From positions 1-15,293 of the forward strand of contig DLJQ01000006.1 in the NCBI GenBank assembly GCA_002484335.1: DNA of 15,293 nt. Reading direction: 5' to 3'. Position numbers and translations under genes: made by a program. This document shows, piece after piece, positions 1 to 7,074 of the stretch; the first letter of the stretch is position 1; each line of letters opens with the position of its first letter. The notes below the pieces were generated by a model. It was not told the origin of the DNA. It ran no database searches and saw only the letters and a list, made by a program, of their open reading frames with translations. This stretch comes from Flavobacteriales bacterium UBA7612. GTDB taxonomy: Bacteria > Bacteroidota > Bacteroidia > Flavobacteriales > Weeksellaceae.

Positions 1-104
1 ACAATTATTTTACTTTTTAACCCAAACTAACAACTAACCTGAATAATATTTTTTAATCTTTTTTCCTTTTTAACATTTTTTACAGGAAAACAGAGAGTTT
101 TTTC

Positions 105-272
105 AGTTATCAGTTCTTAGTTGTGAGTTGTGAGTTTTTAGTTATAAGTGATATTCTAAACTTAATAACTTAAACACTGAAGAACTTGAACCCAGTAACT
201 CAAAGATTCTTCGACAGGCTATGAATGACACTTCGTAAGTTCTAAGTAATAAGTTGTGAATTTTAAATGATA
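105..272. repeat. Degenerate heptanucleotide tandem repeats, two blocks
   Basis: From 105 to 153 the sequence divides into seven consecutive 7-bp units of the form AGTTnnn (AGTTATC, AGTTCTT, AGTTGTG, AGTTGTG, AGTTTTT, AGTTATA, AGTGATA). A second, weaker block with the same phase lies at 238-272 (AGTTCTA, AGTAATA, AGTTGTG, AATTTTA, AATGATA). Between them, about 158-205, the reverse complement (AACT-rich, units such as AACTTAA, AGAACTT, GTAACTC) appears in looser 7-8 bp spacing, so the whole region is an imperfect inverted arrangement. No open reading frame covers it. The periodicity is read directly. That it belongs to a genome-wide repeat family is inference from recalled flavobacterial intergenic sequences. 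Confidence 0.65.
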
Positions 273-310
273 CGTTAATATTAATTACTTATAATACCAT
301 TTACATCATA

Positions 311-403
311 CTGCAATAGCGATTGTAGTGGATATCCTTTTTGCGAAACATCCTAGCGAAGTAAAAAGATTACAACGAAAATCGCGACCTGAAGGGATTG
401 CCC
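311..403. repeat. Hairpin-forming intergenic repeat element
   Basis: An imperfect inverted repeat. GCGATTGTAGTGG with CCTTTTT on the left (319-341) pairs approximately with AAAAAGATTACAACG and AAATCGC on the right (363-384), and the outer CTGCAATAGC (311-320) partly matches the complement of GGGATTGCCC (394-403). It is richer in GC than its surroundings. It resembles a dispersed flavobacterial intergenic element that I recall as ending in a CCCTTCGGGTCG/GGGATTGC-type sequence; that resemblance is from memory and not searched. It contains no convincing coding frame and lies downstream of the phosphatase terminator. The rest of 1-473 is AT-rich sequence in which I see no gene. Confidence 0.5.
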
Positions 404-473
404 AATTATTAATATCTTTATTAATTAATTTGAATATAATTAATTGAGAAAAGAAATTCAGTTTTGTAATGCA

Positions 474-507
474 TAAAAAATAAGGTCGGAAATGATATCC
501 GACCTTA
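474..507 (-). terminator. Intrinsic terminator of the alkaline phosphatase gene
   Basis: A perfect 10-bp stem, TAAGGTCGGA at 481-490 with TCCGACCTTA at 498-507, encloses the 7-base loop AATGATA. On the minus strand it is followed by a run of six T (the A run at 475-480). It sits about 30 bases beyond the stop codon of the phosphatase gene, the expected place for its rho-independent terminator. Confidence 0.9.
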
Positions 508-536
508 AAAGTGTGTAAACTATAATCTATTTGCTC

Positions 537-1940
537 TTAGAATCTATTATCTATGTGAGCTGCTTGTAACATGACATAATGAAGATCTGTATTTACTATA
601 AATGGTTTTATGAGCTCTTGCCCTGGTCCATATGCTCCTAATTCCACATGATCTGAAGAGTGATCCATAGAGATCCATCCGACAGAGTTATGTTTCTTTT
701 GCATTTGAGCAAAACCTTCGTATGGTAAATGTTTATAATTATATAAACCTTCGTCTTCTTTTTCTAGTTTACTATAAAATCCTAGTATATAATGTGCTTC
801 TTCTGATGTAATAACAAATCCTAGATTTGTTTTTATGAATTCTATAACTGAGTTTGTAGAAAAACTATTATCTATTTTATTTAGAATCCATTCGTTTGTA
901 TATTTATAGTTAGCAATAGAATCAAAATTATGATTACATTCTTTTCCATAAATAAGTCCTGGATTAGCATTTCCATGATCTGTTGTGAAAATAACTAATG
1001 TCTCTCCATCTTTTTCTGCAAAATCTAATGCTACTTTTAAGGCTTCGTCGAATTCTATTTGTTCGTGAATAAGAGCTCCTAAATCATTGGCATGCGCTGC
1101 CCAATCTACTTTTCCAGATTCTATTTGCAATACAAAACCGTCTTTATTTTTATTTAAATAATTAATAGCTTTTGTAGCCATCTGAGCTAATGAAGGTGTT
1201 GTTTTTTTTAGTTCTGGTGTGTTTAATCTATCTAATCTATATGGTAATCCTCCTTGAGAAAAAATACCTAAAATAGGTTTACTTGATTGATAATCATTTA
1301 AATCATTAAGATTTTGAGCAACAATATATCCTTTATCTTTATAATTTTTATATAAATCTTTGTTATCTTTTCTTTTTGTAGGATTAAAAAATTCATCTCC
1401 ACCTCCCATTATCACATCTATACCTAATGCTAAGTAATCTTCTGCTATTTGTGGTTCAGCATTTCTTGAACTACTATTGACACAAAAACCAGCTGGAGTT
1501 GCATGTGTTGCTGTAACAGTTGTAACAATACCTGCTTTTTTACCTTTCTTTTTAAATTTTTGCCAAATAGGTAACGTTTTTTCACCATTAGCTAATACAT
1601 TTAATGATCCATTAGGTACTTTAACTCCGCCACCAAATGCTGAACTTGCAGCTGCACTATCAGTAACAATAGAGCTAGCAGAACATGTTTCCATTAAAGC
1701 TCTATTTACCTTATTCTCTTGATATGTGCTAATCCATTTTGATTTTTTATCATATATACGTGTTAAATAGTAGTCTGTCATAGATAGTGTACCTGAACTC
1801 ATTCCATCACTCACTAAAAAAATTATATTTTTTGCTTTTCTAGCTCCTATTATTTTATCTTCTGCAAAAACATTTCCTCCTAACAAAGTTGTTGCTGCAG
1901 TAAACAAGGCTCCTTTTTTGAAAAAATTTCTTCTATCCAT
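537..1940 (-). CDS. Alkaline phosphatase (PhoA-like family), Tat-exported
   Basis: 467 residues. It hydrolyses phosphate monoesters outside the cytoplasm to release inorganic phosphate. The N-terminus has a twin-arginine motif (RRNFF at 3-7) and a hydrophobic stretch ending near VFA (24-26), so export in folded form by Tat is likely. By comparison with E. coli PhoA, the metal and active-site residues are all present: D45 in VSDGM, the nucleophile S95 after D94 in VTDSAAAS, H146 and T148 in THATPAGF (H at the position of PhoA D153, as in many non-enterobacterial enzymes), E274, D279 and H283 in ESGKVDWAAH, D321-H322 in TTDHGN, and H427 in DHSSDH before GAYGPG. It is monocistronic, with its own terminator and a divergent intergenic region carrying a Pho-box-like array. 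The ATG at 1940 places the Tat motif at the very N-terminus, which supports this start. Confidence 0.93.
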   Translation of the reverse strand: MDRRNFFKKGALFTAATTLLGGNVFAEDKIIGARKAKNIIFLVSDGMSSGTLSMTDYYLTRIYDKKSKWISTYQENKVNRALMETCSASSIVTDSAAASSAFGGGVKVPNGSLNVLANGEKTLPIWQKFKKKGKKAGIVTTVTATHATPAGFCVNSSSRNAEPQIAEDYLALGIDVIMGGGDEFFNPTKRKDNKDLYKNYKDKGYIVAQNLNDLNDYQSSKPILGIFSQGGLPYRLDRLNTPELKKTTPSLAQMATKAINYLNKNKDGFVLQIESGKVDWAAHANDLGALIHEQIEFDEALKVALDFAEKDGETLVIFTTDHGNANPGLIYGKECNHNFDSIANYKYTNEWILNKIDNSFSTNSVIEFIKTNLGFVITSEEAHYILGFYSKLEKEDEGLYNYKHLPYEGFAQMQKKHNSVGWISMDHSSDHVELGAYGPGQELIKPFIVNTDLHYVMLQAAHIDNRF

Positions 1941-2027
1941 CGTCTATCTTCTACTTACTTTTATAAAAATTTATATTAATATGATTAAACAACCTATTTA
2001 TTATAAATATTTTAAATACTATAAGTG

Positions 2028-2035
2028 CAAAAATA
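2028..2035 (-). promoter_or_regulatory. Candidate -7 box of the alkaline phosphatase promoter
   Basis: On the minus strand this reads TATTTTTG, a full match to the Bacteroidetes -7 consensus TAnnTTTG. It lies 87 bases upstream of the ATG, giving a predicted leader of about 80 bases. I see no clear TTG at the usual -33 distance, as is common for promoters that need an activator. The Pho-like array lies 27 bp further upstream. Confidence 0.5.
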
Positions 2036-2062
2036 TTTGATTTAAGAAGCGAGTATATTACT

Positions 2063-2095
2063 TAAATATTAAGAAAATGACAAGAAAATATTAAG
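2063..2095 (-). promoter_or_regulatory. Pho-box-like triple 11-bp direct repeat
   Basis: On the minus strand, three consecutive 11-bp units occupy 2095-2063: CTTAATATTTT, CTTGTCATTTT and CTTAATATTTA. Each is a 7-mer starting CTT followed by a T-rich 4-mer. This is the 7+4 spacing of classical PhoB boxes (E. coli CTGTCAT units every 11 bp), and the middle unit contains TGTCAT. The array sits upstream of the phosphatase -7 box. The repeat is seen directly; PhoB binding is inference from its architecture and from the downstream phosphatase gene. Confidence 0.6.
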
Positions 2096-2208
2096 AAGTT
2101 CATTTTTTACTTTGTTAAAGTATAATTTGAATAAAAATTTAAACGAATAATTAACTATAATACAATTAATTACAAATATTTTTTACAGGTAATTAAAATC
2201 TTTATTTT

Positions 2209-2247
2209 TATATAATTTATTTAGAATAATTTAAAATAAATTATATA
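2209..2247 (+). promoter_or_regulatory. Palindromic operator of receptor 1 (shared iron-box candidate)
   Basis: Perfect 14-bp inverted arms (TATATAATTTATTT at 2209-2222, AAATAAATTATATA at 2234-2247) flank an 11-bp spacer, AGAATAATTTA. The central 29 bp (2214-2242) match the site upstream of receptor 2 at 27 of 29 positions, in the same orientation relative to the gene. It overlaps the expected -33 region and touches the candidate -7 box, so a bound repressor would block the promoter. Because both downstream genes are siderophore-type receptors, an iron regulator such as Fur is the likely ligand; this is inference. Confidence 0.65.
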
Positions 2248-2253
2248 ATTTCG
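2246..2253 (+). promoter_or_regulatory. Candidate -7 box of the receptor 1 promoter
   Basis: TAATTTCG matches TAnnTTTG at 7 of 8 positions and lies 21 bases upstream of the receptor 1 ATG. It abuts the palindromic operator. There is no recognisable TTG at the -33 distance, so this assignment is tentative. Confidence 0.4.
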
Positions 2254-2274
2254 CATAAAATTTATTCTTTCATT

Positions 2275-4440
2275 ATGAAAAAATCTTTCATATTACTAAC
2301 AGCATTAGTATCTGGTATACTAAGTGCACAGCAAAAAGATTCTATTAATACGAATTTAGATGAAGTTATAGTAAACAAACAGATAAGAAAAGATACAGAT
2401 ACATCTAACAAAATGCCTTTGAAGTTTATAGAAAATCCTCAAGTATTTTCTAGTATAGACAGATCTGTTTTAGAAAATCAAATACTTTTTACTGTTGACG
2501 ATGCATATAGAAATGTAACTGGATTACAAAAAATGTGGAATGCTACTGGAAGGTCAGGAGACGGAGGTTCGTATGTTACTTTTAGAGGTTTTGTATCAAA
2601 TAACTCTTTAAGAAATGGTCTAGTTGCACCTGTTTCTACTTCTATAGATGCAATAAACTTAGAAAGATTAGAAGTTTTAAAAGGACCATCTGCTACAATG
2701 TTTGGTAGCAATGTTGGTTCTTATGGAGGTGTTATCAATAGAATAACAAAAAAACCTCATGAAAATTTTGATGGAAATGTTTCTATTGCTGGTGGTAGTT
2801 ATAATTATTATAGAGCACAAGCTGATGTAAACGCTCCTATCACAAATGATAATAAATTAATGTTCCGAATTAATACGGCATATACTAATTCTGGAACTTT
2901 TCAGAAAAAAAATGCTCAAAATGAATATTATGCATTTACTCCATCATTACGTTTCAAACCAAATGAAAAGTTGGATATTAATGTAGATTTAGAAATGTTC
3001 GAGAACAAAGCAATGGCTGAACAAATGTTTTTCTATCTTGCTGCATCTCCAGAACAAGGTATTTATAGTATGAAGGATGTTGAAAAAAAATATGGCCTTG
3101 ATTACAAACAATCTTATGTTGGTGATAATTTAAAAACTAGAGCAAGAGTAAGAAATTTATTTGGCCAAGTTAATTATACTATTAATGATCATATAAAATC
3201 TTCGACTAATATTAGTAACTCATACTCTAACTCGAATGGGTTTAGTCCGTATTTTGCCATTGGAACTGATACTAAAAATGGAGGAACAGAACTTGGAGTT
3301 GTAAGATCTGATCAATCTACAGCAAATAGTAAAAAAACAAGTTTTCAAGTACAACAAAACTTTAATTTCGATTATAAGTTTGGTAAAATGAGAAATAGAA
3401 CTGTTGTTGGTTTTGATTATATGCAAACGAAAAACAATCAAATGTTTATTTCTGCAGATTATGATTGGGTCCCATTCCGAGGTGGAGATTACTCTATAAT
3501 GAATGGTACTACATTACAAAATTTCTATGATACAAGTGAAAATGTAGGTAAATATCCTATAAAAGGTACTTTAAATACTTACAGTGGTTATATTTCTAAT
3601 GTGTTTACTCCTGTAGAAGGATTAAATATTTTAGCTGCAATAAGATATGAAAACAATAATGCTAAAGGTGGATTATTATATAGTAATCTTACTGAAGCAT
3701 TTAGCCAATCAGCTTGGTCTCCAAAATTTGGTGTTGTTTATGAGATTATACCAGAAAAATTTTCTGTTTTTGGAAATTATCAAAACAGCTTCAAGAGTAA
3801 TGGATATTATACAGCTGACGTAAGTGGAAATACAGTTCTATCTGACCCAGAACGAGCAAATCAATTTGAAGGAGGATTTAAAATGAATGTATTTCAAGGT
3901 AAAATAAATGCAACATTAAGTTACTATAATATTAATGTTAAAAATTCTTTATTATATACTGGGGAATATTTTAAGTCTTTTTCTGTCCAAACGCAAGCAG
4001 GAAAAACAAAAAGTCAAGGAGTTGAATTAGAAGTAAACGCTTACTTAGTAAAAGGTTTTTCTATAATTGGTGGATTAGCATATAATGATGCTAAAATAAC
4101 TAAAAATCCTACCAACGAAGCTTTAGTAGGTACAAGACCAACAACTGCAGGAGCTAAATGGCTAGCTAATTTTAATGCAAGTTACCAATTCTTAGATGGA
4201 TCATTAAAAGGAATAGGATTTGGTGTAGGAGGAAATTATGCTAGTAATAATTACGTTACAAATACTTTCTATTTAAACGAATACTTTATCATGAATGCAA
4301 ACGCATTTTATGATACTAAAAAATTTAGAATTGGTGTAAAAGTAGATAACTTAACAAACGAGCATTATTGGATAGGTTATTCTACAGCTAATGCACAACA
4401 ATTAATAAATGTTGTAGGAAGCTTGACATTCAAATTCTAA
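2275..4440 (+). CDS. TonB-dependent siderophore receptor (receptor 1)
   Basis: 721 residues; an outer-membrane beta-barrel that imports a ferric chelate using TonB-transmitted energy. A signal peptide (MKKSFILLTALVSGILSAQ) is followed by a TonB-box-like DEVIV (29-33), a plug domain at about 47-158 with the family signature LERLEVLKGPSATMFG and GGVINRITKK, and a barrel ending in the aromatic-terminated strand GSLTFKF. There is no carboxypeptidase-regulatory-like extension, unlike receptor 2. The closest relative in the window is receptor 2: both contain AWSPKFGVVYEII and LFGNYQN- or VFGNYQN-type stretches. The stop codon overlaps the start of the PepSY gene (TAATG), so the two are probably translationally coupled. 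The siderophore family assignment is firm; the exact siderophore cannot be read from sequence. A palindromic operator overlaps the promoter. Confidence 0.93.
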   Translation: MKKSFILLTALVSGILSAQQKDSINTNLDEVIVNKQIRKDTDTSNKMPLKFIENPQVFSSIDRSVLENQILFTVDDAYRNVTGLQKMWNATGRSGDGGSYVTFRGFVSNNSLRNGLVAPVSTSIDAINLERLEVLKGPSATMFGSNVGSYGGVINRITKKPHENFDGNVSIAGGSYNYYRAQADVNAPITNDNKLMFRINTAYTNSGTFQKKNAQNEYYAFTPSLRFKPNEKLDINVDLEMFENKAMAEQMFFYLAASPEQGIYSMKDVEKKYGLDYKQSYVGDNLKTRARVRNLFGQVNYTINDHIKSSTNISNSYSNSNGFSPYFAIGTDTKNGGTELGVVRSDQSTANSKKTSFQVQQNFNFDYKFGKMRNRTVVGFDYMQTKNNQMFISADYDWVPFRGGDYSIMNGTTLQNFYDTSENVGKYPIKGTLNTYSGYISNVFTPVEGLNILAAIRYENNNAKGGLLYSNLTEAFSQSAWSPKFGVVYEIIPEKFSVFGNYQNSFKSNGYYTADVSGNTVLSDPERANQFEGGFKMNVFQGKINATLSYYNINVKNSLLYTGEYFKSFSVQTQAGKTKSQGVELEVNAYLVKGFSIIGGLAYNDAKITKNPTNEALVGTRPTTAGAKWLANFNASYQFLDGSLKGIGFGVGGNYASNNYVTNTFYLNEYFIMNANAFYDTKKFRIGVKVDNLTNEHYWIGYSTANAQQLINVVGSLTFKF

Positions 4441-5654
4441 TGAAAAATACAAAGAGAAAAAAGAAAGAGAATAAGTTCAAAAAATTAATAGGCAAACTAC
4501 ACCTTTGGTTTGGTTTGCTTATCGGTTCTATCGTATTTTTTATTTCTATTACAGGGGCATTATATGTTTTTAAAGATGAAATAGAATATATTCAACGTAA
4601 AGAATATATTCATCATAACGAACCTAATTTTGAGAACAAAGAGAAACTTAAACTAAAAGTTTTAGAAAAATTAGTTGACGAACAAGTCAAAGAGAAATAT
4701 CCTATACATTGGGTAAATATTCCCATTGATCGTTCTATGACATATCAATTTTATTGGTATGAACATGATCCAAAAGGATGGAATTATTTTATAGAATATC
4801 CTGTTTATAAATCTGCTTATGTAAATCCATATAACGGAAAAGTATTAAAAGTATATGATGAAAAAAATGGTTTTTTTGCCATAATAAAATCTTTACATTG
4901 GGGATTCTTATTAAACTCGGAATGGGGAAAATGGCTGACAGGAATTCCTGTTACTATTTTTATATTTATGTTAATTTCAGGTATCATTCTTTGGTGGCCT
5001 AAAAATAAAGTTGCTCGTAAACAACGTTTTTGGTTTCGATGGAAAAACATAAAAAACTGGAAACGTAAAAATTATGATTTACACAATATTTTAGGTTTTT
5101 ATTCATCTATCTTTTCTCTCATTTTTGCTATAACAGGAATCTTTTATGCCTTTTTTATCGTTCAAGCAATGATTTATTTTGTTTTTTCTGGAGGTGAATC
5201 AAAATATCCAGATTTTTCTCATATCAAAACAACAGCTCCAATTGAAATGAGAAATGATACAACTTTAGATAAAATTGCTTCAAAAGTTGAAGAGTTAAAT
5301 CCAGATGCTTATGTCTTCTCTGTTGATTTGGGGCACGAACATATGGATGATCACGAACATCCTAATTTTAGTATTTATGTTAAAGAATTATCTTATTCTT
5401 ATCATAAAAATCGTAGTTTAATTTTTGATGAAAACTCTGGTAAACTTTTACATGTTAGAAAACATGAAGATAAAAATCTTGGAGAAAAAATGATTAATGC
5501 AAACTATGATATACATGTAGGAGCTATTTTTGGATTACCAACAAAAATAATAGCATTTATTGTTAGTTTAATGTGTGCTAGTTTACCTGTAACAGGATTT
5601 TTAATTTGGTGGGGAAGAAAAAAGAAAAAACCTCAAGCAAAAAAAATAGCTTAA
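4440..5654 (+). CDS. PepSY-associated membrane protein, putative ferric-siderophore reductase (module 1)
   Basis: 404 residues; an inner-membrane protein of the PepSY_TM family. Four hydrophobic segments lie at about 24-46, 167-187, 217-248 and 368-391, with periplasmic domains between the first and second and between the third and fourth. Histidines at or near membrane edges (H21, H153, H215, H359) recur in the second PepSY protein of this window and fit the heme-ligand role described for FoxB-type siderophore reductases. The second periplasmic domain carries a His/Asp cluster (HEHMDDHEH, 299-307) that the paralogue lacks. The basic C-terminus (GRKKKKPQAKK) suggests a cytoplasmic end. It starts inside the receptor stop codon (TAATG), so it is co-transcribed with that gene. 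The inferred role is to reduce Fe(III) delivered by receptor 1. Family sure, reductase activity likely but not shown. Confidence 0.87.
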   Translation: MKNTKRKKKENKFKKLIGKLHLWFGLLIGSIVFFISITGALYVFKDEIEYIQRKEYIHHNEPNFENKEKLKLKVLEKLVDEQVKEKYPIHWVNIPIDRSMTYQFYWYEHDPKGWNYFIEYPVYKSAYVNPYNGKVLKVYDEKNGFFAIIKSLHWGFLLNSEWGKWLTGIPVTIFIFMLISGIILWWPKNKVARKQRFWFRWKNIKNWKRKNYDLHNILGFYSSIFSLIFAITGIFYAFFIVQAMIYFVFSGGESKYPDFSHIKTTAPIEMRNDTTLDKIASKVEELNPDAYVFSVDLGHEHMDDHEHPNFSIYVKELSYSYHKNRSLIFDENSGKLLHVRKHEDKNLGEKMINANYDIHVGAIFGLPTKIIAFIVSLMCASLPVTGFLIWWGRKKKKPQAKKIA

Positions 5655-5666
5655 ATAAAATTTTAA

Positions 5667-5704
5667 AATAAAGCCTTGTATTCTAATACAAGGCTTTATT
5701 TTTT
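5667..5704. terminator. Bidirectional terminator between module 1 and metX
   Basis: A perfect 16-bp inverted repeat, AATAAAGCCTTGTATT at 5667-5682 and its complement at 5685-5700, with a tiny loop. It is followed by a T run on the plus strand (5699-5704) and flanked by T-rich sequence on the minus strand. It lies between the convergent stop codons of the PepSY gene and metX, and can serve both. Confidence 0.92.
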
Positions 5705-5709
5705 ATGAA

Positions 5710-6720
5710 CTAAACAAAATCTTTTATAATTTCCTTAATTACATCTACTTCTACTAAAAATCCATCATGTCCATAAATTGAATCAACCAAATGAAAAGTA
5801 GCATTAGGAATATAATTTGCAATAATTTTTTGCTCAGAAGGAGGAAATAAAATATCTGAAGAAATGCCTATAACTTTTGTTTTAGCTTTTATAGATGCTA
5901 ATATCTCCTTTATATTTTTATTTGTTCCACGAGCAATGTTGTGAGAATCCATTGCTTTAGAAAGATACCAATACGAATAAGCATTAAAACGATTTGCTAA
6001 TTTTTCTCCTTGATATTTTTGATAAGACGAAGCTTTAAAATTATCCGAAATACCATCTTCATTCTTTTGTTTCACATCATAAATATCATATGTACGATAT
6101 GAAAGCATTGCAATTGTTCTTGCTGCAACCAATCCATTATTACCTCCGTCAAGCTTATCTTCATAAAAACTAGAATCTGCTTCTATAGAAAGTCTTTGAG
6201 ATTCATTAAATGCTATTCCCCAAGGAGAATGAACAGCATTAGTAGCCAAAAGAACCAAATTATTCACCTTAATCTTATTCAATAAAATAAACTCTAATGC
6301 TTGTTGTCCTCCAAGAGAACCTCCAATCAAAAGATTAATTTTATCAATACCTAAATATTCAGCTAATAATTGATGAGCATTTGCCATATCCTTAATCGTT
6401 ATTAAAGGAAAATCTCTAAAAAAAGATTTATTTGTCTCAGAATTTATAGACAATGGATTTGTTGACCCATAATTAGAACCAATAACATTGGCACATACTA
6501 TAAAATGATCATTTGGATTAAATAAATCTGATTCTCCAAAAAGACCACTCCACCAATCAAAAACATCAGAATTAGCAGTTAATGCATGACAAACCCAAAT
6601 AACATTATTCTTATCTTTATTCAGTTTTCCTGATGTATGATAACCAATTGTTATATTATCTAATTTTTTTCCACATTCTAATGAGAAAGCACCTGAGTAA
6701 TTATATTGGTAATAGTTCAT
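5710..6720 (-). CDS. metX: Homoserine O-acetyltransferase (MetX family)
   Basis: 336 residues; an alpha/beta-hydrolase-fold acyltransferase that activates homoserine with acetyl-CoA on the way to methionine. Visible landmarks are the oxyanion-region motif CHALTANSDVFDWW (44-57), the nucleophile S135 in GGSLGGQQALE, D289 in GISSDILFPP, and H318 in YGHDGFLVE, which make up the full triad. The protein is shorter than the roughly 370-380 residues of many proteobacterial MetX proteins, mainly in the lid region, which I recall as usual for flavobacterial versions. Serine O-acetyltransferase or homoserine O-succinyltransferase activity cannot be excluded by sequence alone. It is monocistronic, converging on module 1 with a shared terminator. 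I looked for a SAM riboswitch upstream and found none. A good -7 box lies 86 bases upstream of the start. Confidence 0.9.
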   Translation of the reverse strand: MNYYQYNYSGAFSLECGKKLDNITIGYHTSGKLNKDKNNVIWVCHALTANSDVFDWWSGLFGESDLFNPNDHFIVCANVIGSNYGSTNPLSINSETNKSFFRDFPLITIKDMANAHQLLAEYLGIDKINLLIGGSLGGQQALEFILLNKIKVNNLVLLATNAVHSPWGIAFNESQRLSIEADSSFYEDKLDGGNNGLVAARTIAMLSYRTYDIYDVKQKNEDGISDNFKASSYQKYQGEKLANRFNAYSYWYLSKAMDSHNIARGTNKNIKEILASIKAKTKVIGISSDILFPPSEQKIIANYIPNATFHLVDSIYGHDGFLVEVDVIKEIIKDFV

Positions 6721-7019
6721 TCTTATATAGTATTCAGCAAAAATAGAATATAATCCGTAATTAACATATATACTTATTAGAATCAGAAAATTAAACTAAA
6801 AAACACAAAAATACAGGAAAAAATATTTATTAAGCTATTTAAAACTCAATAGACTTCTAAAACCTATATAATTATAAGAATAAAAAAAAACTTTTTTTTG
6901 GGTAATACCTTTTGTTATTAGTGTTTTACTACAATTTTTTGGAAGCAAATAAACAAGGAATACTTATACTTTTAATTAAAATTGAAAAATTATTTATTGC
7001 ATAAAAAAATAAATGTCAT
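6721..7019. other. Non-coding gap between atpC and metX
   Basis: About 300 bases, strongly AT-rich, with no credible open reading frame on either strand. It holds the metX -7 box (6806-6813), a self-complementary homopolymer pair (nine A at 6882-6890, one C, eight T at 6892-6899), and the short palindrome GGTAATACC (6901-6909). I found no SAM-I-type core sequence, tRNA or repeat. Apart from the metX promoter its content is unassigned. Confidence 0.6.
6806..6813 (-). promoter_or_regulatory. Candidate -7 box of the metX promoter
   Basis: On the minus strand this reads TATTTTTG, a full match to TAnnTTTG, 86 bases upstream of the metX ATG. It predicts a leader of about 80 bases, in which I see no strong folded structure. 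Confidence 0.5.
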
Positions 7020-7050
7020 AAAAAAAGAGACCAAATAATATTTGGTCTCT
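7020..7050 (-). terminator. Intrinsic terminator of the atpD-atpC operon
   Basis: A perfect 10-bp stem (AGAGACCAAA at 7026-7035, TTTGGTCTCT at 7041-7050) encloses a 5-base loop. On the minus strand it is followed by a T run (A at 7020-7026 on the plus strand). It lies just beyond the atpC stop codon. Confidence 0.92.
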
Positions 7051-7074
7051 TTTATAATATTTTTTGATAAAAAA

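Noticed and set aside
105..272. CRISPR-like array
   Set aside because: The 7-bp units are contiguous, degenerate and without spacers; no cas genes are present.
1477..1722. Open frame on the plus strand inside the phosphatase gene
   Set aside because: It is antisense to conserved catalytic motifs of the alkaline phosphatase and has no family features of its own.
2478..3441. Minus-strand frames inside receptor 1 (2478-2711 and 3220-3441)
   Set aside because: They are shadows of the conserved plug and barrel coding sequence and have no promoter or homology signs.
4817..5050. Minus-strand frame inside the module 1 PepSY gene
   Set aside because: It is antisense to a transmembrane coding region of a clear family member; no independent evidence.
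6882..6899. Phase-variable homopolymer tract (nine A, one C, eight T)
   Set aside because: It lies outside any gene and well upstream of the metX -7 box; such tracts are common in a genome this AT-rich.
6721..7020. SAM riboswitch upstream of metX
   Set aside because: I looked on the minus strand for the conserved SAM-I core and for compact SAM-II-like pseudoknot sequences and found neither; the leader is too AT-rich to support a stable structure.
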